This document shows positions 23,125 to 34,087 of a DNA stretch of 64,000 nt, piece by piece (the stretch's first letter is position 1; the number at the start of each line of letters is the position of its first letter). The notes beneath the pieces were generated by a model that saw nothing but the letters and a program-made list of their open reading frames with translations, made no database searches and had not been told where the DNA came from. The translations under genes were made by a program, and so were the position numbers. The stretch comes from Metallyticus violacea. Lineage: Eukaryota > Arthropoda > Insecta > Mantodea > Metallyticidae. The DNA lies in contig CM060830.1 of assembly GCA_030762175.1 (NCBI GenBank), positions 50,538,501 through 50,602,500 on the forward strand, given 5' to 3'.

Positions 23125-23413
23125 TCGGTCTTGGTGATGTAGTGGTTACCATACTTGCCTCCTAAACCCAAGATCGCGGGTTCGAACCCGACCAGGACCG
23201 ATGGATTTTTTCGGGGCGTAAAAATCCTAAGTATGGCTTCCTTCGGAAGGGAAGTGAACCCGTGTCGTACATTTACGGCACGAAAAAGAATCTCAAGTCT
23301 GAAAGAGAGGCTTCTGAGCAAAATTAGTCAGCCGTTTCACGCCCTGAGTTGAATGGGACGCTGATGACCTGAGATGTTACAGAGCGTCCATAAATAAATC
23401 AATCACAAAACAA
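23125..23413 (+). repeat. SINE family A copy, complete
   Basis: The tRNA-derived head has an A-box in tgatgtagtggttacc and B-box gggttcgaaccc at 23178-23189. The family body follows (gatggattttttcgggg, ggcttccttcggaaggg, gtcgtacatttacggcac, gaggcttctgagcaaaat, gctgatgacctgagatg). It ends in an AT-rich tail aaataaatcaatcac. It is 289 bases long, flanked by a perfect 13-base duplication and inserted in a mariner relic. Such SINEs are transcribed by RNA polymerase III and mobilised by a partner LINE. Confidence 0.95.
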
Positions 23414-23779
23414 ATCACCTTCCCAGCCTATTTCACACATCTGGCCTTCTTTGGCGGTGGAGAATCATGATGTTGCTTCTATGGTTTTGACTGCTGTTTC
23501 AGGTGTGTAGAAGTGAATCCATGTTTCATTATGATCACTAATCTAAGAACGGGATGTCCGAAAATGGACCAAACTTTGCTGTGAGGTTTCCAATGTAATT
23601 CGATTTTGATTCTCAGTCATATAATTTCTGATGTCACTGATTTTGTTCGTCCGTTGCCGCATTTAAACTGCGTGGTACACTTGCAAACGGTTTAAAATGA
23701 TAACGATAGTGGTAACTTGCCATTTTTATCGTATACACACGTCTGAATTGCAACAAAAACTTACAGCTACTACGGTTCT

Positions 23780-24430
23780 TGATCAGTCCATACATTATTG
23801 CACAAATGTTCCTATGGAAGATGGCGGGTTTTGATAAAAAACTGCTTCGGAACTACTGCTGCAAACTATGGGGTCATTTCGGGAACTTGAATATACATTT
23901 CCAGAGTTTCTTTGAGTCATTGCATCAAGTATTCTATATTCAGAAAGTATTTTTTTTAATTCCCCAAACTTTTTGAATAACCTTACATAGTAATTCAAAA
24001 CAAGCGTAATTATTAAGGACAGGTAGTTAAAACAAGTACATATTTATAAAAATATTGTAAAAGATCATTTTTCACATTATCTTCCAATAAGGGAGTAATT
24101 TAATGAATATTTTATGCACAACAAGTTATCATGGTAAGACAAACGAGTTTAAAACAGGGCTAAAGGGTTCATAGTTAAAATATAAATGTGTAAATATATT
24201 AAAATTTCGTAGTTTTTAAATTTATATATAAATAAAATGTATTTTTACCAATAAAATAACTGTATAAGTAGATCCATAGGCGCTGTCTTCGAGGTAATGT
24301 ATTGAAGGGGGCTTAACCTTCCTCTGTGAGATTTATGTAAATACACATTGAATTTTTCTTTAATATATTTTGCCCCAAAACTGCTGTAAATGGCTATAAG
24401 TTCACTGGTGGATCTATTGAATTCTATTCT
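23780..24430. other. AT-rich stretch, nothing recognised
   Basis: No gene-like signal. Confidence 0.3.
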
Positions 24431-24433
24431 ATT

Positions 24434-24680
24434 CTTTTTTTTTTTTTTTCTTTTTTTTTTGTGAACATGGCACCATGACCTTAAGATCTATTGTGCCAAT
24501 TGGAGGACGATAGATTATAATTTGGCTGAATAAGTTTAGGTACTTTGTGGCCTAAGTTTCCCAGGCATTCATAAAGGACCGAGGGAAAACCCCTGAAATA
24601 AACTTCAGTTAGGAAACTAACTAAACCGGTAATCAAACCCAGGCCCACAGTTAGGCTACAGCGGTTTTCACGTTACTATT
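24434..24680 (-). repeat. SINE-like repeat with degenerate tRNA head (family C)
   Basis: A long T run at 24434-24461 marks a poly(A) tail on the minus strand. At the other end, aatcaaacccagg (24631-24643) reads in reverse as cctgggtttgatt, a B-box, followed by ttaggctacagcgg where an A-box would lie. The middle (tttcccaggcattcataaag, gggaaaaccc) distantly recalls SINE B's body. Only this copy is seen in the window. Confidence 0.5.
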
Positions 24681-24982
24681 TGGTTTGTTATGTGAACTAT
24701 GTTAACTGAATCATCAAGTTATGGTTCTTACACTATTGTGACGTGACTTTACTTTGACAATACTGTGACGACACAATTACCATGAGATACGAAAAGCAAC
24801 ATACCAATGGTTGCTAAATGGAAGACGAGTATGCAGTGAAATGCGTGCTGTATTGTTCGTGACCAAACATCATTTTTCTTCCACCGCCGCTCTATTGCAT
24901 TGCCTCAGGTATGTGACGTCAGTGTATCAGGCTACTATAATGGTCTGATACCTAAGAAAAACCATTTATAGCATACCTGTTC

Positions 24983-25645
24983 CTTATAACCAGAGTCCGA
25001 AAATTTTGGTTAAAATAGCACACAAAAACGCACTTAAAATCTGTAAATAAGTCGTAATATAATTAGAATATGCATTTATCAAAAGTAAAAACACAAGAGC
25101 AGTGTCACTCATTAATGAAAACAGATATTTAATTTCTTTATTACATAATTAAAGTACTTAAGCTTACTTTTCTTGGTTACAAGTATAACAAGATATATTT
25201 TCAAGGCATCAACTGTCATAGTCAGTCACTTGTCAGAGAGAACATTTTTCATCATGGAAAAAGAACGTTCTACATCACTTGAAGTGATTGGAGAATATTT
25301 AAAAGAAGTTATTTCGGGAGGACTCACACCAGTTACAACAGAGCATTCACCTTTCAGGACTTCATAGAAATGTTGATTAAGACAAAGTAAAATAGTTTTG
25401 AATAGATCTGGATAAGCAAAATATGCGCAATGATTTCTGGTTGGGTTCATTTTCTACTTATGCGTTTATAGGGGAATCAGGTCAGTGTCTCTATTACTTC
25501 CGTACTGACCACATAATAGGGACGGTTTATTGCACAGATGTGCCGCTCTCATCTTTCTCGCTTGCAATCGTTTGTTACATTTATGCTGCTGAGAAGTAAT
25601 CTCCACAATAAATTTCCCAGAATTTTCTAGCGCAGATCGATACAA
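24983..25645 (-). pseudogene. hAT-like transposase C-terminal relic, copy 1
   Basis: The minus strand from 25450 encodes YPDLFKTILLCLNQHF, later GVSPPEITSFKYSPITSS and DVERSFSMMKNVLSDK, a stop, then LTMTVDALKIYLVI. The pattern F-K-Y-x-P-[IV]-T-S-x-D-V-E-R-x-F-S followed by a basic segment and an LxxYL helix is the C-terminal dimerisation region of a hAT-type transposase family common in insects. Everything upstream of this, including the catalytic residues, is absent or unreadable. A diverged second copy in the same orientation is at 54772-55420. Confidence 0.6.
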
Positions 25646-25659
25646 AGTCATTCACGAGC

Positions 25660-28600
25660 ACTACTCAAAACTACAGTGTTTCCCTCATCCTCTCTATTTC
25701 CTGGTGTTCATATGCTCGAGGTAACCGTTGGTTCCTGTCACTAATGAAGTTCTGCTATTTAAAGAGCTGAAGTGAATGTGCTGAGGAGAAAGTTTTTGAC
25801 TACTTGAAAAGAAATAAATGTAAAACAAGATTCTCAATAGATTTTATGAGGCGAATATGTCTTTTAATTTTTATAATTTTTTTCACTTCGAAATTGGATG
25901 TACCGACTCCAAATGTACGAAAACATGTTCACACTTATCTGACTCTTTAAATACATCTATTCAGATATAAAGATCATTTTGCCTAACTTCCGGGCTCTGC
26001 TTAAAATAAAAGACCAGGATAATATACGTAGCCCAGCTTCTGTTAATGGAGATAAAGAAGATCAAAGGCTTAGGGCCTATTTTATTCGTTAGTTATGAAT
26101 AGACCACTAACTCACAAAGTAAGGAAATATACATTTCATTTCATACCTTCGCAAATTCAAACACCACACCTTATGGGTGGGAAGGAAGGAGGGTCTAATG
26201 CAGATATCCTTGACAAAGTACGAGATAAGCCCTTATATCCTGTTACCCTGGAAGAATAAGTTAAATTGCGGCTATCCAGCTCTTTATTTATGTTGATATA
26301 TGCGTGAGAAATGCGATATACCAGATTTATATTAGGAAAACAAAGTTGTCACGTTTCTGCAATCTCTTTCAGCACATGTTTAGCGCCAACAGAAATCGGA
26401 TATGGAAGTAAGAGTAAATTATTTATTAGATGATTTTTTTTATAAATTAATGCATCTTAGATATTCATAATAATATAAGAAATAGGAAATATTCATAGTT
26501 TTTCCTCAATCTTCGATGTACGAAAGTAACAATGGCGTTACCATTAAAGTCTGTTCCGTACTTTAAAATTTCAAGAAAAAGCTTCATGACTTGTCTTTAA
26601 CAATAAGTGAATCTGTTAGCAAAACATTGCTTGTCGTAAACATTTAAAATCTGCAAAACGTATTAGGAAAGACGAAAGCGTTCTTTGTTTAAACAGAAAT
26701 AACGTGTCGGACAAATGTTGATAACCTCGTCTCATCCCACCGAGTTCCGAGTGTCTACTGTTTTCCCTTTCGTCTAACTCTAATGCTAACAGTAACACTG
26801 TCAGGAGATACCTGATTATTCTCCGGCGCTGTCACTGTTACCATCAAAGATTGAGCAGAAACTATGAACTAAGAATATACATGGATGGTTTAGTTAATAA
26901 ATAACGAATAATTGAACACACTATTTACTTGCACTCGCACTCGATCTCTGTTAGTACTAAACATGTACTGAAAGAGATTGCAGAGAGGTGACAACGTTGT
27001 TTTGTTGAGTACTCTTCGATGCATTGCATTCCTCAAATAAATATCTTAGTTCCAGGAATAAAGATCATCAAGTCCTGTCCCATACTATATTAATATCACA
27101 AGGCCAATTTAGATTTTGAAAGCTTGCCTTAACGTATGCTATCCGTAAATAACCAAACCTGTTATCAGTGTCTACCTCAATAATCCCTGAAGTTTTGTTT
27201 GCTTAAAATAGGTGCTAGAAAGGACTGTAACTATAATACATTTATTGTATAATACATTATTTTATATTGTTCATATCTCAACATTTATTTCAAGTGAAAT
27301 AAAAATGTATACACCTTATTTCCAGGTATGCCCATGTGCGCACGGGAAACTGTGAGATATATGGAATTACTGTCGACAGTGCGAATGGTATTCTAAATTG
27401 TTGTTAATGTTTTTCTTGCACTCTTTTAATATGAGCTGGCAGAAACTAAAAATTAAATAAATATTATATTATCATAACTCTTAGGAAATATTGGAGGAGG
27501 GAGAGGCAAAAACTTTGGGAGGGGGAAGGGTCAGACCCCTTAGGCCACTAGATGTCGGCGCCTTCAGTTCTATTATTGGTAACGATAATGATGCTCATGC
27601 TTTTTTCCTGGCGATCGAAGAAAAATGCTTTTTTTGACCCTCTATGAGTATTCATATTTACGTTTTCTATATTTTAAGATGCACCCATGTTGTTACAAAT
27701 CCATATTTTGGTTGAATTTATCATGCTTTAGTGCGGTAGCTGCTGCAGTTGACCCGTTTCTGCCACAGATACCATAACCTATAAATCCGCCCATAAATGA
27801 TGTTATATGTGTAAGGAAACATAACCTAAAAACTTCCGCGTTACGCGAAGCACGTTTGGCACATCGAGTGCAGGCTTTCTTGCTGCACACGTTTACTGCC
27901 CAGGAAAAAAGAAGAGAGAGAAGGAAAAAAAATACACATCTCCACTTGAAAGAGAAGCGGAATTATGTGGGTATATGAAAGAACAGACAGCAGTGGCGAT
28001 AGTAAAGCCTGTCGTAAAATTGTGACATAGCAACTGTCGCCAAGCTCTCTGCGATGGCGAACCCTAGTTACGTAAACTGCGTCTCTTGCTGGCGTGTCGC
28101 CCAGCGCTTCATTACAAAATATCACAGCCTGTACAGCCCATATGACAGTACAGGCTATTTTAAAACTCTGTATGGGAGTTGCTTTAGGTAAGCGAGTAGC
28201 GTCAAGTGACAACTGACAGTCGATAGCGCTGCAGTAAAGAGATAGTGTTGTAAACTAATTTGCTTCCCACTCACTGAAAGCAGCATTATATTGTTTTCAA
28301 CGTTCTAAAACACTAGAGCCTTTCAGATTATCTGGGTATACAAAATATACAGGATATAAGGATAAACCGAAGCTTTAAATACATTTAAATTAAAAAATAA
28401 AGATTTGAATAATATAAATTTAATCACTAACTCTAGTGTGTAACTTAATATTGATTTTCACTAGTTTTCATACCACATTCACGAGTTGGTTTAGTGTTTT
28501 CCCCAAAGATTGTAGTATTTCTTGTAAAGCTTTTTGTATCAGTTCAAGTAATTCATATAAGAAGTGTTCTATATTGGATATTTAAACTAAGTAAAGCCCC

Positions 28601-28990
28601 AACGTAATTAATCAGTACTTTTTTAAAATATGTAGGATATGTTAGGTTTACCAACGTCACAGTTATCCAATTTAATAATGTGTCTGCTCTTAGTAATGTT
28701 CTCAAGAATTGCCATTAAATTTCCCTGATATCAGAGATAAGATCAAAATGACGCAATATTTTTTGTAGAAAGATCCATTAAGATATTTCAGACACAACTG
28801 CTACACAAACATATGCTCTTTGTCCTCGTGCAATTGCGATAACTGAATGAAACATCTTTTACGCGAAGAAGGTACAGTATAGCCAAAGGATGTCAACAAT
28901 AGACATATACGATACAGAAACTCTTAGCGATGTGCAAGAATTTTTCAGGCAACATTATACATTGAAGAATATTCAAAACTAAATACATTT
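25660..28990. other. long AT-rich stretch without a recognised gene
   Basis: A 123-codon minus-strand frame (27841-28212, starting MSLDATRLPKATPI) partly overlaps a 65-codon frame at 27693-27890. Neither resembles a family I know. The region 27900-28220 is GC-richer than its surroundings. Near 27500-27560 the sequence gggggaagggtcagacccct is a local GC hairpin typical of transposon ends. Nothing else stands out. Confidence 0.3.
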
Positions 28991-28994
28991 ATCT

Positions 28995-29411
28995 AAGTAC
29001 TGGAGAGGTTGAATTAGGTTGAAATGCATTTAATTAGGGTAAAATATATTAAATTATGTTGTGTTGTTTCTAGGTAACCATGTATTTAATTAGGCTCACA
29101 TGCATATACTTAGGTTGACATGTATTTAATTAGATTTAAATTTACTAAATTAGGTTGACATATTTAACTGCGTCGAAACGTATTCAATTAGGTTGAAAGG
29201 TATTAAGTTATGTTCATATATTTTAATTTGGTTGATATGTATTTAATTAGATTGGTATAAATATAATTAAGCAGACATGTATTTTATTAGATTGAAATGT
29301 ATTTAAATGAAAAATATTTAATTAATTTGAAATGTATTTAATTAGGTTGAAAAGTATTAAGTTGTGTTGACATATTTGAATTAGGTCGACATATATTTAA
29401 TTAGGTTAATA
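28995..29411 (+). repeat. 20-bp-unit satellite, array 2 (left part)
   Basis: Degenerate head-to-tail copies of the same tgtatttaattaggttgaca unit as array 1. A mariner element interrupts the array at the TA at 29412. Confidence 0.85.
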
Positions 29412-30205
29412 TACGAGGTGCATCCAGAAAGTAAGTCCCGATGACCGATAAAGAGAACAAAAGCATCACTAAGTAAGAAACATTTATTGGAATAATTACA
29501 TAGATTCACTGGCTACTTTTCAACATAGTCACCGCCATTGTTGAGGCATTTATCGTAACGGTGCACCATCAATTGTATGCCCAAGTCATAGGGATCTGCC
29601 GCCAATGTTCGGAGCCACGAAGTCACTTCATTCTGCACCTCAGCGTCATTGTGGAAACGTTTTTCTGCCAGAAAACGCTCCATGAGACGGAAGAGATGAA
29701 AATCACTTGGGACGAGGTCGGGGCTGTAGGGTTGAAGGCTGTAGAATTGACAAGAGAGTTCTGAAATTGTGAAGAGCCGGTTCTGCTCAATTCCTTGCCG
29801 CACACTTTCCAACACTTCTGCCGTCACCAGGGACGATCGGCCCCTACGGTCGTCGTCGTGAATATTGGTTCGTCCTTCAGTGAATTGCCTGCACCATCGT
29901 CTTACCATACTGTTGCACTAATGTCGTGTCCATACACTCGACACAATTGGCGGTGGATCTCTGCTGCACTTTGCTCTTGACCGTGCAAAAATCGGATGAC
30001 TGCACGAACCTCGCAGTTGGCGGGAGACAATATCAGAGCAGCCATTTTCTCCTAGCATAGCGCGGTAACCACGGCCGTCGTAAGGCTGAAACTTTACTGC
30101 ATTATTTCCACATACTTCCTCTCTTCTACTGCGCACGCGTATTCCTATTCGACAATGGTGCCATCTCTAGACGCGATTGGGACTTACTTTCTGGAACACC
30201 TCGTA
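29412..30205 (-). mobile_element. mariner deletion derivative with intact ends and TA duplication
   Basis: The 790-bp element runs from 29414 to 30203. Its left end cgaggtgcatccagaaagta and the reverse complement of its right end cgaggtgttccagaaagtaa agree except for a one-base gap and a substitution. Both sides are flanked by TA, the mariner target. It sits within the satellite array, so it inserted after the array formed. The near-perfect terminal repeats suggest it is relatively young compared with the other transposons here. Confidence 0.95.
29513..30045 (-). pseudogene. internally deleted mariner transposase
   Basis: From the ATG at 30045 the minus strand encodes MAALILSPANCEVRAVIRFL, then QSAAEIHRQLCRVYG, the first HTH. 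A stop and frameshift after SATVW lead to MVRRWCRQFTEGRTNIHDDD and GRSSLVTAEVLESVRQGIEQ, the start of the second HTH. At FTISELSCQF the frame jumps straight to LQPYSPDLVPSDFHLF, the third catalytic Asp block, and on to FHNDAEVQNEVTSWL and RYDKCLNNGGDYVEK at the stop. The first and second catalytic Asp blocks are deleted, roughly the middle third of a 345-residue protein. It cannot catalyse transposition but could be moved in trans because its ends are intact. Confidence 0.92.
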
Positions 30206-30587
30206 CATTAGGATTACATGTATTTTATTATATTCAAATGTGTTTAATTACGTTGTAATGTATTAAATTATGTTAACATGTATTTAAGTATGTGGACATT
30301 ATTTAATTAAACTTACTTGTATTTTATTACGTTGACGTGTATTTAATTAGATTGACACATATTTAACTACGTTTGCATGTTTTTAATTAGTTTCACATGT
30401 ATTTAATTAAGTTGTTATATATTTGACTAGGTTGAAATTTACTTAATTAGACTGAAATGTATTTAATCGGGTTAATATGTATTTATGTACTTAGTTAGGT
30501 TGACTTGTATATAATTAGGTAGAAATGTATTTGATTAGACTGAAATGTAGAATGGGATGACACGTATTTGTATATTTAATTAGACTG

Positions 30588-30653
<66 letters not shown>

Positions 30654-30700
30654 GCGGACATGTATTTAATTAGATTGAAATGTATTTATTTACGTAGACG
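30206..30700 (+). repeat. 20-bp-unit satellite, array 2 (right part)
   Basis: This continues array 2 after the mariner insertion. Within it, at 30592-30648, one unit has expanded into (CA)n followed by (TA)n, with gacaca...tatata replacing gacatgtattta. Confidence 0.85.
30592..30648 (+). repeat. (CA)n(TA)n compound microsatellite
   Basis: About nine CA and twenty TA units, arising within a satellite unit. Confidence 0.97.
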
Positions 30701-30709
30701 TTTATAGCT

Positions 30710-30785
30710 TTAAGTACAATAAATATTGCAATTTCATTATTTCTCCACTGACCCGGGTATAAGCTCAATTGCAGATTCAATGCAT
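30710..30785 (+). repeat. conserved right flank of the satellite element, copy 2
   Basis: The stretch aaatattgcaatttcatt ... caattgcagattcaat matches the sequence right of array 1. Confidence 0.6.
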
Positions 30786-30789
30786 ACCT

Positions 30790-31840
30790 ACATATATAAA
30801 TTTAACTCCGAAGTGAAGTATTTCAGAATTCATGGAGATACAACGCATTTCTTCTCTCTACATACAGAAATTACTTTTTAATAATGTGCTGTGTGCTATA
30901 TTTTTAACACCCTGTATAAAATTAAATTAGCACAACATTCTAGATTATTAAATTTATTCCATAATGGAATGTCGGGTGGAAGGGGTATAGATGTCATCCT
31001 TTGAACCAGAAGGAGATTATTATGAGAAAAATTAAAAAAAAATATTAACGCTTTTCTCTCATTGTTTTGTAGAAAAATATTTTAGAATGAAGAGATATTT
31101 GGCAACCGCGGCTTTCTCTTGTAGCTGGAAGGTGCAGGTGAGTGTGAAGGATGTAGGTTTGCGCTATCCACAGTACCTGTCGGAAAGCAGTCGAGATTAT
31201 ATTGCATTATTTGCATTACGAGAATGGCATTAATGTTTGATAGAAGTATTTAGTTAGTACTGTAGTTGCAGCAAAAGTTTCAACGTTTAATAAAAGTACC
31301 TAAAAACAAAACGGAAGAAAGAATGAAAGAAAATAAATTATATAAATCACAGTTAAATGTTAAACATTTCTTGCTCCTGTTCAAAATGGAATTTGTCTTT
31401 CTTAGGCCATACCCTGGGAGTTATCAGCACGCTTGCAAACGCAAATGTATTGCTTTGACATTAAAGGGTGAATGTCATACACAATTGTATCAGTGATTTG
31501 AAAATGGAAGCAAGTTCCAGGGTCTATAACTTTGAGGAAACACAAAACAACTTTATAAATTCCAAAGCTAACTCCACCGAGAGATATGTTCCACAGAAAA
31601 CTTGTAGAACTTATCATTGTTGATTGTTTGAGCTATTCATGGATCTCGGTTTTGGAATAGTCTAACTTATAGAATACTTTTTATGTCAAATATTGTTTTC
31701 ATTATTTTAATTTAATTATAATTAAACAAAATAATGCTCTTACACATTTCTATTAATGATGATTAAAATATTCTGCAATGCAGACACTATAAAAGTACTC
31801 TCAACTAACTATAACCTTCTAGAGTTAGTCATCACGACCA
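30790..31840. other. AT-rich stretch, no gene recognised
   Basis: Short frames only (up to 76 codons), with no recognisable features. Confidence 0.3.
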
Positions 31841-31843
31841 ACA

Positions 31844-32943
31844 TCAGTTGCTGGCAATGAGAGAAGTTTCTAGTAGAAGTAAGTACTGATGTTCATTTGA
31901 GATATACTGTACCATTTTTCCAACATCTGCTATCTTCTTATTGTTGATTGGAACACCGACTGCACTATATACTTTTTGGGAAGGCAGACCTGGATTTGCA
32001 TTACCTTTCGCCAACTTGAAAGAGTGCAGGATAGTGCCATCAGTGTACTCAAGTGTCTTGAGATATCCAAAGTGGTCTTTATTATATGTCATATGTTTAT
32101 ACTCTGAAAGAGTTAGCCCAGGATAACAATGAGGCTGACAAGATGAGGAATAGCTTTGGTGTCTTTTTAAAATACATCGGTCAATGCTGACTTGATCTTT
32201 ACATTTAAATTCTCGCACTAGGAACACACATGCACCTGAAGAAGACCAAATCTAAACCCATAGTTTTCATTGTAGTACTTTTAATATTACTCATACTTCA
32301 TCTGTTTACTAAGTCTCTGGTCTCTTCACAGAAGTGTTGATACATCTTTTTAACGTTAAGTTGGGGGTCTAGGTATGTGAGACGTTTATTAAGTAATGTG
32401 TTTGGTGTCTAGTAAATACCCTACTATGTTAATTTATTTTACAAAGTGCTACTTCAGGGACTACATTGGCATGATTAACACACTTCCCATGCTTATCCAA
32501 AGGAGACTTTCCTTGTTAAGTGATACACAGATTTCACAGAGACAACATACAAGCTCAGAAATGCTTGTTTACAAACACGAACTCTTCTGTAACCTTTGAA
32601 ATGACATGTTCTTGTCTCTGCACTGTCTTCTCTGTACTGGTTTACCCTCCGTTATTTCCATAAGAAAGGCATCTTGTTTATTTTTAGTAGATCCAATAAG
32701 TCTCTGTGATAGAATATCTATTTTATAAATATCAGAAAATTTATTTGTATACTTCAACTGACAGCTGCAATCAGGACCTGGTTTCATGGCGTTCATAACT
32801 CTACCCTTCCCAGTAACACACTCCGTGCCAGCTAAACGAGCTCTTTTTCTCCTCTCATGAGCAAAATCCTCAATATTTCGAACCCATTTCCTCTTATTCT
32901 TTCTTAGAGGTTCATTTTCAGAATCATCCATTATAGACAGCAC
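31844..32943 (-). pseudogene. decayed member of an uncharacterised insect transposase-like family
   Basis: From the ATG at 32943 the minus strand encodes a basic N-terminus (RKNKRKWVRNIEDFAHERRK), then GPDCSCQLKYTNKFSD, a CxC...C-like motif, and RLIGSTKNKQDAFLMEITEG and RRQCRDKNMS. Frames then change: VCKQAFLSLY and SVKSVYHLTRKVSFG, TYLDPQLNVKKMYQ, and further pieces YGFRFGLxQVHVCS-like near 32240. A C-terminal stretch DHFGYLKTLEYTDG and VPINNKKIADVGKMVQYISN ends near 31844. The order agrees with a multi-copy insect protein family I recall with a Cys-rich start and a VCxxCE motif. I know no established function for it, and a transposase origin is likely. The middle is deleted, and stops and frameshifts are present. 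Confidence 0.6.
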
Positions 32944-32944
32944 A

Positions 32945-34085
32945 AAACTAACAAATAAGGTTGTAATATGTACTACAGGCAGCTACTACAATAATTGTAA
33001 ATAATATGATCACCAACTTACTGTAATAATAAGTATATAAGTATATTACCAACACAATAATGAAACAACGAGCATTCACGGGACTTATCCTTTTAAAATC
33101 AATGGGGATTTTAACCTGGTGTTGGATTCACAATTAATGCACAACCTTTTTCTCTTTTACACTAATACATAGCTCAAGGACTGAGAAACAAAATGTACAT
33201 CTCAACTTATTTCTGTATAAATGTGGACTTGTATCCTTTTTCAAATCACAGATTCAATTAAGCTCGTTTGTTGCGTTGCAAGGGTGCTCAACTGGAAGGT
33301 TGTAACAAATTAAAGCTCTGTACATATAAGTCCTGTATATCAGTTTTGTCCTTGGGAGACTAAAATAATAATTAACACACTCATAGAAAAACAAATAAAA
33401 ATGGTTCTCTCTGAAGACACCAAGAAAGGGTGGTACATGTAAAAGAGTTAGTCAGTCAGTCATTTCAAATAAACGTTGTGCTGAAAAAGTGAGATGGATA
33501 CAGAGAAATGATGCCTGAACGTTGGTGAGGGTAGGGAAACAAGATAAATGTGTAATAAAACTTAACTAAATTCATAAATAAGATTTTCTTATTACATAGG
33601 ACCTAATAAATCTCATACTGAACGAAAATGCCAGCTTGTTTTCGCTAAGTGAGAGCTATTTCTGGAAACGTGCCTAGAAAGAATATATATAGCAAAAACT
33701 AACTTAGAAAAACTGGAGTAGATAAAGAATGACTGCACATCTCCAGTGCGTAGTTGGTCAGCAAAATGTTGTGAAATTTATTGCGATTGGCAAGATATCA
33801 ACAAAGGAAAATTCATCTTTTTTCTTCCCGTTCTAATTTTAAAGGCTGCTATAAATAGTTTCTAGGCAATGTCTGGTGTATTTGCTATTTACTATACCAA
33901 TAGATGACTTTTTCTACTCCGTTAAACTCTCGGAGTGAAGGAGTTAAGTATAAGCACGTGAAAGTTTAGTTCTGTTTAAAAATACAAACCCAAAATGAAG
34001 ACTTTGGATGAAACATTACCTTCAGTAATACCACGAGTGCTGATTTATTTGAGGATAACGAATGTTTGTTTGTTGTTATGATAAA
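32945..34085. other. AT-rich stretch, nothing recognised
   Basis: No coding similarity or repeat identified. Confidence 0.3.
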
Positions 34086-34087
34086 TA

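Larger units (their letters stand above)
22560..23680 (-). pseudogene. mariner transposase relic split by a SINE
   Basis: On the minus strand, right of the SINE, the catalytic start reads DHNETWIHFYTPET (first acidic block, with Asp degraded) and PPPKKARCVK, AGKVMGQ. Left of the SINE it continues DAKGVLIIDYLPTGTSISG, YYVNLLDLLKTKMRKR, LHQDNARPHTCVVAM (second catalytic Asp intact) and, in another frame, LPKLRKFLGGKTFSFIEEL, SVEEYFAALHDSNFLDGI, then a TKCISVKGGYIKK C-terminus near 22700. The third Asp block is decayed to CLILLTW/TPNLAPL. Stops and frameshifts are frequent, and the N-terminal HTH region is barely traceable. The SINE sits inside the frame at the AGKVMGQ motif. Confidence 0.85.

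Noticed and set aside
23070..23352. 83- and 65-codon frames
   Set aside because: They read through SINE A; the same peptides recur at other SINE A copies (for example 37576-37857 and 49558-49935).
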